From the NCBI RefSeq assembly GCF_025311495.1, contig NZ_CP104398.1, positions 124,001-188,000 of the forward strand: DNA of 64,000 bases, written 5' to 3'. A program made the position numbers and the translations under genes. The DNA is from Limosilactobacillus oris. Lineage in GTDB: Bacteria > Bacillota > Bacilli > Lactobacillales > Lactobacillaceae. Shown here piece by piece: positions 26,877 through 34,735 of this stretch. Each line of letters opens with the position of its first letter. The first letter of the stretch is position 1. The notes beneath the pieces are model-generated. The model was not told the origin of the DNA, ran no database searches, and saw only the letters and a program-made list of their open reading frames with translations.

Positions 26877-27731
26877 TTGAGAACACGAATTGCAGTTTTT
26901 TCTGATGTCCATGGAAACTTCAGTGCTTTTGAGGCGATGTATCAAGACAGCCTAAAACAAAGTGTTGACCAGTACTGGTTTATCGGCGACCTCTTGATGC
27001 CAGGCCCCAGTGTACTCAAGGTTTGGAACCTATTTGAAAAAATCGCTCCCCAAGTGGTTGTCCGGGGCAATTGGGACGACCTGGTTGTGCGGGGTGCCCG
27101 GGGACTGATGGATACTGAGAAGCCTTCCCACGTCTACTTTGCCCGGCTGGCCCAATATGTTGCGCAGCACGGCTCAACGGACCTGATTGATAGTTTAGCC
27201 AGTTGGCCCTTGCACGTGATGAAACAGGTGGGGCCGTTAAACTTTGGTATTTCCCATAACCTGCCGAAACTGAATATGGGCCAGGACCTCTTCCCCACGA
27301 AACCAACTGCAAACTTCGATCGTCTTGTCAACGTTGAGAGTGAGCAGCCGGTGGATGTTGCTGTCTATGCGCATGTTCACCATCAACTGCTGCGGTATGC
27401 TGATGATGAACGAATCATTCTCAACCCGGGTGCGGTTGGGGAACCATTTAACCACTGGCCTGGATTGCAACGGGATCTACGGGCCCACTATCTAATTCTC
27501 GAGGTCGACGGCCAGGGATTAGCAGAGACCAGTTTTCGTCACGTCGGTTATGACCGAATGGTAGAGAGTACCCGGGCCCATAGCGATGCACTTCCTTACG
27601 CGGAGCTGTACCAGCGAATGATGAAGACGGGATTAGCCTACACCCATGATGATGAGCTGCTCCGCCAGTTTAACAATCGCTACCACTATGCGGACGAGTA
27701 CCGGCAATTTGCGGCTCAAAAATTGCGGTAA
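26877..27731 (+). CDS. Metallophosphoesterase (YfcE/MJ0936-like)
   Basis: This is a 284-residue cytoplasmic phosphoesterase of the calcineurin fold. Motifs are FSDVHGN (~residue 8), GDLLMPGP (~40), GNWDD (~65), then AHVHHQLL (~162) and LNPGAVGEP (~180), giving the dinuclear metal site. This subgroup acts on phosphodiesters or phosphoproteins in other bacteria; the substrate here is unknown. TTG 26877 is chosen because AAGGAGG at 26861 is ideally spaced and the family begins with RTRIAVFSD. It is a single-gene unit. Confidence 0.88.
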   Translation: MRTRIAVFSDVHGNFSAFEAMYQDSLKQSVDQYWFIGDLLMPGPSVLKVWNLFEKIAPQVVVRGNWDDLVVRGARGLMDTEKPSHVYFARLAQYVAQHGSTDLIDSLASWPLHVMKQVGPLNFGISHNLPKLNMGQDLFPTKPTANFDRLVNVESEQPVDVAVYAHVHHQLLRYADDERIILNPGAVGEPFNHWPGLQRDLRAHYLILEVDGQGLAETSFRHVGYDRMVESTRAHSDALPYAELYQRMMKTGLAYTHDDELLRQFNNRYHYADEYRQFAAQKLR

Positions 27732-27855
27732 GGCAAATTACTTGCAAATGGTCAGTGAATATCAGATAATTTAATTGAATAGTTTCGCAAATGTTGATTT
27801 TAGCTGTTAGTCGTTATTGTTTATAATCACTATTAATAAGGAGATAACAACTTAC

Positions 27856-28125
27856 ATGGCAAAAAAATCTAAGATTGCTAAATTACACCACCAAGAAGCG
27901 CTGGTTAAAAAGTACGCGGCAAAGCGAAAAGAGCTGAAGGCGCAGGGGGATTACATCGGCTTATCTAAGCTGCCCCGCAACTCAAGCGCAGTTCGCCTAC
28001 ACAACCGGGACCGCTATGATGGGCGCCCTCATGCCTACATGCGGAAGTTCGGGATGTCGCGGATTAACTTCCGCAACCTCGCCCACAAGGGTCAAATCCC
28101 GGGCGTTCGGAAGGCAAGTTGGTAA
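27856..28125 (+). CDS. rpsN: 30S ribosomal protein S14, zinc-free (C-minus) paralogue
   Basis: This 89-residue S14 has no CxxC zinc ribbon: the sequence contains no cysteine at all. Such C-minus S14 proteins (rpsN2/YhzA type) replace the zinc-binding form when zinc is scarce, usually under Zur. ATG 27856 follows AAGGAGAT. It stands alone rather than in the S10-spc ribosomal cluster, consistent with a paralogue. I looked for a Zur box upstream and saw none convincing. The family core [20 protein letters not shown] is intact. Confidence 0.93.
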   Translation: MAKKSKIAKLHHQEALVKKYAAKRKELKAQGDYIGLSKLPRNSSAVRLHNRDRYDGRPHAYMRKFGMSRINFRNLAHKGQIPGVRKASW

Positions 28126-28139
28126 TACCATTATTTAAC

Positions 28140-28172
28140 AAGAGGCTGGAATGCAATTCCGGCCTCTTTGTT
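28140..28172 (+). terminator. Terminator after rpsN
   Basis: AAGAGGCTGGAAT pairs with ATTCCGGCCTCTT and is followed by TGTTGTTT. It resembles the AGAGGCTGG hairpins at 336 and 13349. Confidence 0.8.
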
Positions 28173-28251
28173 GTTTAAAACTATCGATCGTCAGCGGGCA
28201 GGCAGTAAACTAAAGCCGCTTGATTTTGGCCCAGCCGGCTTTTTAATACTT

Positions 28252-28266
28252 TTAGAATAGTTCTAA
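28252..28266. promoter_or_regulatory. PerR-like box 1 upstream of ahpC
   Basis: TTAGAAT-A-GTTCTAA is a near-perfect Per box of the lactic-acid-bacterial type (TTAGAAT-N-ATTCTAA), inside a longer perfect palindrome TTTTAGAA-N3-TTCTAAAA (28250-28268). It lies just upstream of the predicted -35. Confidence 0.7.
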
Positions 28267-28273
28267 AAATCCC

Positions 28274-28301
28274 TTGATAAATTCTGCAAAGCGGTTATAC
28301 T
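28274..28301 (+). promoter_or_regulatory. Promoter of ahpC
   Basis: TTGATA and TATACT are spaced 16 nt apart and bracketed by two PerR-like boxes. Confidence 0.6.
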
Positions 28302-28313
28302 TATAATTGTAGT

Positions 28314-28328
28314 TAAGAATAATTCTAA
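28314..28328. promoter_or_regulatory. PerR-like box 2 upstream of ahpC
   Basis: TAAGAAT-A-ATTCTAA contains a perfect AGAAT-A-ATTCT palindrome. It lies between the -10 and the ribosome-binding site, a repressing position. Confidence 0.6.
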
Positions 28329-28345
28329 TTAAGGAGAGGATATCT

Positions 28346-28909
28346 ATGAATTTTGTTGGTCACGAAATCGACGACTTCAAGGTTAATGCATACCAGGACG
28401 GTGAAACTAAGGAAGTAACTAAGGCGGACGTACTTGGCAAGTGGAGTATTTTCTTCTTCTACCCAGCAGACTTTTCCTTTGTTTGTCCAACCGAGCTAGA
28501 AGCTCTGCAAGACGAATATGAAAACTTTAAGCAGGCGGATGCAGAGATTTACTCCGTCTCAGAAGATACTGAATTCGTCCACAAGGCATGGGCAGAGGCC
28601 TCAGAAAAGATTGGCAAGATTAAGTACCACATGCTTGCAGACCCTGCCGGTAAGCTAGCTCGGATGTTTGATGTCCTGGATGAAGATGCCGGCCAGGCCT
28701 ACCGGGGTGTCTTCATCGTTGACCCAGATGGTAAGATCCAATCCTACACGATTAACAACATGGGAATTGGCCGGAGCGCTGCGGAAATTCTGCGGACCCT
28801 TCAGGCCGCACAATTTGTTCGCGAACATGGTGACCGTGTTTGCCCTGCTAACTGGAAGCCAGGCCAAGACTCAATCAAGCCAAGCCTAGACCTTGTTGGT
28901 AAGTTGTAA
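28346..28909 (+). CDS. ahpC: Alkyl hydroperoxide reductase AhpC (2-Cys peroxiredoxin)
   Basis: AhpC reduces hydrogen peroxide and organic hydroperoxides in the cytoplasm. The 187-residue protein has the peroxidatic Cys in FVCPTE (~residue 48) and the resolving Cys in RVCPANW (~residue 166), so it is a typical 2-Cys enzyme. ATG 28346 follows AAGGAGAGG. Two PerR-like palindromes flank the promoter, suggesting peroxide induction. The next gene, 11 nt on, encodes the reductase that would recycle it. Confidence 0.97.
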   Translation: MNFVGHEIDDFKVNAYQDGETKEVTKADVLGKWSIFFFYPADFSFVCPTELEALQDEYENFKQADAEIYSVSEDTEFVHKAWAEASEKIGKIKYHMLADPAGKLARMFDVLDEDAGQAYRGVFIVDPDGKIQSYTINNMGIGRSAAEILRTLQAAQFVREHGDRVCPANWKPGQDSIKPSLDLVGKL

Positions 28910-28920
28910 AGGGAAAGCTG

Positions 28921-30585
28921 GTGGATGAAATGGCAGATAAACACTTATACGACCTGATTATTGTTGGCGCTGGGCCTGCGGGATTGTCTGCCGGATTATA
29001 TGCCGGCCGGGCGACGCTTGACACGTTGATTCTAGAAGGGGATACCGTTGGCGGCCAGGTTACAACGACTTCGGTAGTTTACAACTATCCGGCCGTTGAA
29101 AAGGTCGATGGTACCCAGTTGATGAATCAAATGCAAAAACAAGTGACCGACTTTGGCGTTACGATTGCACATGACCAGGTTGAGAAATACCAGCTGGCTG
29201 ATGAGGTCAAGCTGCTGGTTGGCAAGAGCGGCCAGGAGTACCGGGCTCGCAGCGTGATTATTGCGACCGGTGCACAGCCCCGCACGGTTGGTTTTAGCGG
29301 TGAAAATGAGTTTCGGGGCCGGGGAGTAGCTTACTGCTCGACCTGTGATGGCGAATTGTTCTCGGGTTTGCAGATTTTTGTCATCGGTGGTGGCTATGCT
29401 GCGGCGGAAGAAGCTGACTACCTCAGCCGCTTCGGCAAACACGTCACGGTACTGGTCCGGGGAGATCATTTTAGCTGTCCACCGCTGATGGCAGCACGGG
29501 CATTGAATAATCCGAAAGTATCAGTAAAGTACAATACGGAAGTCAAGCAGGTTACTGGTGATGATTATGTAACTGCCGCCACCCTGGTGAATAATAAGAC
29601 CGGGAAAGAAACGGTTTACCACGTTGATGACGGTGACAATACTTTCGGCATCTTTATTTACGTAGGGACTAAGCCAGCGACGGAGAAGCTGCAGGGATTG
29701 GTTGACTTGAATGACCAAGGCTATATCAAAGCGGCTGCTGATGGTGCTACTAACGTTCCTGGTGTGTATGCGGCGGGGGATGTAATCGTCAAAAACCTTC
29801 GGCAGATAATCACCGCTGCTTCGGACGGGGCGGTTGCTGCCACTGCTGCTGAACAGTATGTGACCGCTCAAAAGCAGCGTCAGGGAGTTCCAATTCACAG
29901 GGCGCCGGTGAAAACTGCCACCCAACCAGTTGGGCAAACTACTGACTTAGAGCACCAGGAAAAGGTTAGTCCTCACCAGGGCAACTGGCTGACCGCCGAA
30001 ATTGACAGCCAGCTCAAGCCGATTTTTGCGCGGCTCACGAAGCCAGTGACTTTGGAGGTTAATACTGATGGGAGCGCGCTTAGTCAACAACTGCTTAGTT
30101 TCACGACGGAATTTGCCAGCCTGGATGACCATCTGACTGTCAAGACTAAGGAGGGCCAGGGAGATCTGCTGCCGTTATTAAAACTCCTGGACGCCGATGG
30201 ACAAGATACGGGTCTGCACTATGCCGGCATTCCAACCGGGCACGAGCTGAATTCCCTTGTCCTGGGGATCTATAACGTGGCAGGACCGGGGCAAACAATC
30301 GACCCGGCATTGGCTGACCGTATTAAACGCTTACCAGCTGCCAAGATTCGAATTGGCGTTTCTTTGACCTGTCATTTCTGCCCAGACGTTGTTGCGGCGT
30401 GCCAACGGATGGCGTCATTGAACCCTGGCATTACGGCGACGATGATTGACTTGCAACACTTTCCAGATTTACGGAAGAGCAAGAAAATCATGAGTGTTCC
30501 CGCGACGATGATTAATGATGCGCCGGTTATTTTTGGCAGCCAGTCGCTGGAACAACTAGTTGCTGCTGTCGAAAAGAATAGTTAA
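28921..30585 (+). CDS. AhpF-like peroxiredoxin reductase with swapped domain order
   Basis: This 554-residue flavoprotein should pass electrons from NAD(P)H to AhpC. Residues 1-~320 are thioredoxin-reductase-like: FAD motif GAGPAGLSAGLYAGRA, redox pair YCSTCDG (Cys139/Cys142), and NAD(P)H motif VIGGGYAAAEEA. Residues ~365-554 form a double thioredoxin-like fold with a second redox pair TCHFCPDV (Cys484/Cys487). In E. coli AhpF the thioredoxin-like part is N-terminal; here it is C-terminal. A linker rich in Gln and Thr joins the halves. GTG 28921 is used; ATG 28930 is possible. Confidence 0.88.
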   Translation: MDEMADKHLYDLIIVGAGPAGLSAGLYAGRATLDTLILEGDTVGGQVTTTSVVYNYPAVEKVDGTQLMNQMQKQVTDFGVTIAHDQVEKYQLADEVKLLVGKSGQEYRARSVIIATGAQPRTVGFSGENEFRGRGVAYCSTCDGELFSGLQIFVIGGGYAAAEEADYLSRFGKHVTVLVRGDHFSCPPLMAARALNNPKVSVKYNTEVKQVTGDDYVTAATLVNNKTGKETVYHVDDGDNTFGIFIYVGTKPATEKLQGLVDLNDQGYIKAAADGATNVPGVYAAGDVIVKNLRQIITAASDGAVAATAAEQYVTAQKQRQGVPIHRAPVKTATQPVGQTTDLEHQEKVSPHQGNWLTAEIDSQLKPIFARLTKPVTLEVNTDGSALSQQLLSFTTEFASLDDHLTVKTKEGQGDLLPLLKLLDADGQDTGLHYAGIPTGHELNSLVLGIYNVAGPGQTIDPALADRIKRLPAAKIRIGVSLTCHFCPDVVAACQRMASLNPGITATMIDLQHFPDLRKSKKIMSVPATMINDAPVIFGSQSLEQLVAAVEKNS

Positions 30586-30629
30586 AAAGGCTACACTTTG
30601 AATCGTTAAAGAGACAAGAGAGTGCGTAA

Positions 30630-30676
30630 AGATGCCCCAAATCGGCTGTTAAGCTGATTTGGGGCATTTGTTTTTC
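30630..30676 (+). terminator. Terminator after the ahpC operon
   Basis: ATGCCCCAAATC pairs perfectly with GATTTGGGGCAT (12 bp) and is followed by TTGTTTTT. Confidence 0.85.
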
Positions 30677-31014
30677 GACGCGCAGCAAATATTTGAGGGG
30701 GGTTAGCTACCAGCCAGCTACTGCGAATCGATGAGTTAATTCGCACGCTCAGCTCTTGTTGCTACTAATGGCCGGGAATTTATAAACTGATAATTCTTTC
30801 TAACTATTCTAGCTTGCTTTGGTTCCGATAAGCGTTGCTAGCGCTAACCACTTGCTATTCGCTAAGAGAGAAGCTGCCTGCCTTGCCCTGGCCGCTCTCA
30901 AATGCCTAGTTCCAAAATATAATGATTATAAATTAAATTATCTTATTCTTTTATCACTTGGAATATCAATTTAAGGTGTTATTGTTTAAATATCGAAAAG
31001 TGATGAGAGGAGCA
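30677..31014. other. Gene-free stretch before the surface-protein pseudogene
   Basis: I see no gene or recognised RNA here. It contains a TATAAT at 30918 without a good -35, which may belong to the pseudogene promoter, and AT-rich sequence near 30920-30960. Confidence 0.4.
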
Positions 31015-31020
31015 ATGACA

Positions 31021-33015
31021 ATGCTATCACGTGATAATCAGAAAGAAATGCTTAGAAAATACACTGGTCAACGGCAACATTATGCTATTAAGAAGCTGAC
31101 TGTTGGGGTTTCATCAGTCCTGGTCGGTTTGTCGTTCTTGGGCGTCCAGGCCCAAAACGCTTCAGCTGATGCCAATGTAGCGTCAGTAGTTTCCACAACG
31201 CAAGTCGAATCTAACGAGAATGGAAACTAAGGGCTAAGTGATTCAGTATCCGTAGCAAGGAATGTTACCTCAGCTAATCTGGTAGCAGTTTCTAACTCGG
31301 CTACCGAGCGCGCTAAACTAAATCAGGACCTTCCCGCTATCTATGCGAATAATCCGAGTGACGGTTCCGCAGTTAAGACGGCGGGCGACCATATTATTCC
31401 AGGTTTGGCTAATGAAGCCCAGTACAATCTTTCGGTTACCGCTCGCAACGATAGTACAAGTGGTAGTCAGGCGGGAAAAACTGCGGGAGTTTACCTTCCT
31501 AGCGGTGAAACCACCAAGCACGCCCTAGTTAACTACCAGACCGCACAAAATTTGCAAATTAATTTTGAACTGAGCAACCCTACTGATCAGGAAATGTAGA
31601 TTTCACCGGTGGTTTACCTAAACCCTTATGGCCCCTACCATAACGTAGTTGATCCCTCATTACTCCGCTTTGGCGACAAGGGGGAAATTGTTGATCAGAA
31701 TGGTCAAGTGATCAATGGCTTACAACTTGTTTTTGCCTTTAATGGTAACAAAAACTATTATACTTACGACGAACTGGTCGCTCGTGGCCTTGCAGTCGGC
31801 CAGGCTGATACGTTTAAGGTTGTTGGGACCTTGGCTGCGCATACCACTGCGCATGTTATTCTTCCCCTGACGTTTGATACGGCGAACATCGGCACCTATT
31901 TGACGACTCACCAGTCGGCCGCCAATGAAATCTGGCTGGCGGGCGCTAATGATACCGGAACGATTGACCTGCACCTTTCAACACCACTTTGGCGACAAAC
32001 AGATGTTGCAAATGATGACATCTTACCAATGCTTAAAACGGCTGAGTCACTGTACCAGCTTCTTCCGGCCGAGACTACGGCCCGGCTGCTGGCGGCATTA
32101 CCCAAGGCAGGAGCAGTGTTGGTGAACGTTTCTAATATTGGAAACGTTGGCGGCAGTGCTAATAGCAACGACCCTGTTTTATGGATGAATGGGACCTACC
32201 AACTCAAACTTGACCAAGTGTAGGATGTATTACGGCAATTTGGCTACACTGTCAACCTCACTCCTGATGGACAAAACTTTGTAGACTACTATATGTACAA
32301 TACCCAGGCTATGCAGGGCGTCCAGAATGCTGACGGTCACCTGGACGTGAAGACGAACTATGGCTTTTACGTTGAAGTACACCCGGTTTTGCTGACCTGT
32401 GATATAGAAACGCAAGTCGGCTCTAAACTGATTAATGACTGGCAGCCAACGGACAATATTGTAGCGGTCAATAACTTAGCCTACCAGGGCAGTGGTGCTA
32501 CGGGTGATATTTTCAAACTTGTTCCGGTTGCCCCAAGCCAAGTGCGGGTCGTTGGTATCGCAAACCAGGATGGTCAAAGCGTTTCGACGATTGATCCTAC
32601 TGTTCCTGGAACGTATACGGTTAGTTATGAATACTACCTGAATGGCAACCAAAATCCGGCCTTTAGGGTTACCAACACGGCCCAGGTGAGGGTCACCCAG
32701 GCGACGACTCCAATCGTGCCGGTCGATCCAGAAATCATTGACCCGAATAAGGTCCACAATGACGATGACCATGGTGGAAATGATAACTCTAAACCTAACG
32801 GCGAATTGATTGATGGCGAAAACAGCAGCAACAGTCAGACTGGACGCGGTCAACTAACCGGGCAGGGGCAGCCAGCAGGTCAGGCGACTGGCGTTGTTAG
32901 TGCCAGCCAGGCTCAGCGGCAACTGCCCCAGACTGGGAATCACAGCTCAATGCCGGTCGTTGGGCTGGGAATTGCCAGTTTCTTAGCCATGTTTGGCTTG
33001 GCTAGGGGGAAGTAG
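31021..33015 (+). pseudogene. YSIRK/LPQTG cell-wall-anchored surface protein with three in-frame stops
   Basis: One reading frame runs from 31021 to 33015 (about 664 codons) without any frameshift but is broken by TAA at 31228, TAG at 31597 and TAG at 32221. It begins with a YSIRK-type signal peptide (HYAIKKLTVGVSSVLVGLSF). The middle is Thr/Asn/Val-rich, and an Ig-like stretch follows (TVPGTYTVSYEYYLNG). It ends with an Asp/Asn-rich wall-spanning segment, LPQTG at 32923-32937, a hydrophobic helix and RGK. All three stops are one C-to-T change from Gln codons CAA or CAG. GAGAGG precedes the start. A functional version would be sortase-anchored. Confidence 0.88.
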
Positions 33016-33125
33016 CGGCCGCCTAGTTTAGCTGGCAAGTCAGATTAAGCAGTACCCGGTAGCAATAACCGGTTTAATTCTGGCAAACTAACTTTGACCA
33101 CTGTTAATCAGCTGGATACTAAATA

Positions 33126-33173
33126 AGCAGTTCCTCAAATCAGCTTGATCTGAGGAACTGCTTTTGTCTTTTA
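33126..33173. terminator. Bidirectional terminator between the surface pseudogene and pepD
   Basis: AAGCAGTTCCTCA pairs perfectly with TGAGGAACTGCTT, followed by TTGTCTTTT on the plus strand. Confidence 0.85.
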
Positions 33174-34577
33174 TAGGTTTTCATCAGTGTTGAAGTTCAG
33201 TGGGGAGTAGTCAGTCATCTTAGTGATTAACTCCAGTGTGAGCTTCTTATAGGCATTCATTGTATCCGTAGCGAAGTTTTCACTTTGCTGGGTTAGGAAA
33301 TTTGCCCGCTCGCTGCCCTGGTAGCTGGCTAAGGCGCGGTCGGTTTCTTTAATCAGTTTAATTGCCGCGGCGTTCCGCTCTTTTTGCACTTCTTCTAGCA
33401 AGGGAAGGAAGTCGTGAAGGTGGCTGTCAACGAGGACGCTTGCGTGCTTGAAGATCCAGTAAGCGGAATTAAGCTGGGCTGGCAGTTTCCCTCGCTTATA
33501 AGGAGCAGGGACATCTGTGATTCCGTTGAAGAAGGGAACGTAAGTACTCTCGGCGGCAACTCCCATTGCGAGCCAGTGGATGTTAGCCCCCGTTTGCCGC
33601 CCCATCTGCAGGATGTGCGACTCTTGAGTCTTAGCCAGGCTAATTGGACGGTAGCGGTGGGCAAGAGGACCCTTGCTCAATGGATCGTAAGGGGTGCCGG
33701 CGAAGTGATCGCTGAGGTAGCGCTGGGCATCAAAAATGGAAAGCCGGCGGTTTGGCCTCATGATGAAAGGCAGGTCAGCACTTTCAGCTTGCTCGTCTTG
33801 TGCGTCCAGCGGGCTGAACATCTGGTGCCCAATCCAAACCCGGGGTTCACTATAAACGGCGTCGGCCCGGTCAGCAGTACCAAAAATTTGCCGGAAGTTG
33901 AAACCGGCAGGGTGAGGATTCAGATGGTTTTCCTCCACGAACTCGCGGATTCCCGGGTGGAACATAAAGTTTTCGGGGTCGTTGAAGTCAACCTCCTGGA
34001 TTGCCAGCTGGTTAGCAACCACCGCATAGGCGTCATCTGGAATGCGTTGGGCAACCCAGTAGTGGCCACTGCCGTTTTCGAAGTACCAGGCTTCATTATT
34101 ATCCGCAAAGAGGACGCCATTGGTTTCACCGCTGCCATATTTGGCGACTAAGTCACCCAGACGTTGGACACCTTCCCGAGCAGTTTTGACGAACGGCAGA
34201 ACAACGGTGATCATCGCTTCCTCGTTTAAGCCGTGCTCCACGTGGGGGTCGCAGCCGAGGACCAGCTGGTTTGAGTAGGCACTCTCGGTTGCGCTCATTG
34301 CCACGTCGTATTCGTTGATTCCGTCTTCTTCAAAGAGCCCCGCCCGGTCAGTCCACTCGGGGGTGGCGGTATAGCGGGCGCTTTCTCCGGGGAGGACTAA
34401 CTCGAGCTTAGTTTCTTTGGAGATAAAGCGCTTGCCGAGCTCACCCCGCTGGTGAACAACCATGTGCTTAGGCCAGGCTGCCTTTGCATCTTCGTTCCGG
34501 CCAATCATGATTGAGCCATCAATACTGGCCTTTTTACCAATTAGAATGCTCGTACAAGCTGATAGCGTGTTTGTCAT
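33171..34577 (-). CDS. pepD: C69-family dipeptidase (PepD type), copy 1
   Basis: This is a 468-residue N-terminal-nucleophile dipeptidase. The active-site Cys8 lies in LSACTSILIGKKAS and would be exposed by trimming the first seven residues; RNEDAKAAW follows, as in Lactobacillus PepD. The enzyme cleaves a broad range of dipeptides in the cytoplasm, feeding amino acids to growth. ATG 34577 follows AAAGGGGGA. It is a monocistronic unit. A second family member, 44295-45710, shares motifs such as EEDGINE, KYGS and SHILQ, but sits in an island with an OPT transporter. Confidence 0.93.
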   Translation of the reverse strand: MTNTLSACTSILIGKKASIDGSIMIGRNEDAKAAWPKHMVVHQRGELGKRFISKETKLELVLPGESARYTATPEWTDRAGLFEEDGINEYDVAMSATESAYSNQLVLGCDPHVEHGLNEEAMITVVLPFVKTAREGVQRLGDLVAKYGSGETNGVLFADNNEAWYFENGSGHYWVAQRIPDDAYAVVANQLAIQEVDFNDPENFMFHPGIREFVEENHLNPHPAGFNFRQIFGTADRADAVYSEPRVWIGHQMFSPLDAQDEQAESADLPFIMRPNRRLSIFDAQRYLSDHFAGTPYDPLSKGPLAHRYRPISLAKTQESHILQMGRQTGANIHWLAMGVAAESTYVPFFNGITDVPAPYKRGKLPAQLNSAYWIFKHASVLVDSHLHDFLPLLEEVQKERNAAAIKLIKETDRALASYQGSERANFLTQQSENFATDTMNAYKKLTLELITKMTDYSPLNFNTDENL

Positions 34578-34735
34578 GTGGTTTTCCCCCTTTATTTCAA
34601 TAGTCGATAACGTTTAGCAATTGTACCGCGAAATGGCGGACAAGTCGAATAATATCTTTTTTTAGGGAGGGAGTTTTCAGGCGAATTATGAACGATTATA
34701 ATAGGTAGGATAGTTTTAAGAGAGGAGTGAGGAAG

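Noticed and set aside
27790-27830. Possible Zur box before rpsN (TCGTTAT...ATAAT)
   Set aside because: Too far from the known 7-1-7 Zur consensus to claim.
33414-34151. 245-residue plus-strand frame inside the C69 dipeptidase gene
   Set aside because: Antisense shadow; no start signal and no family motifs.
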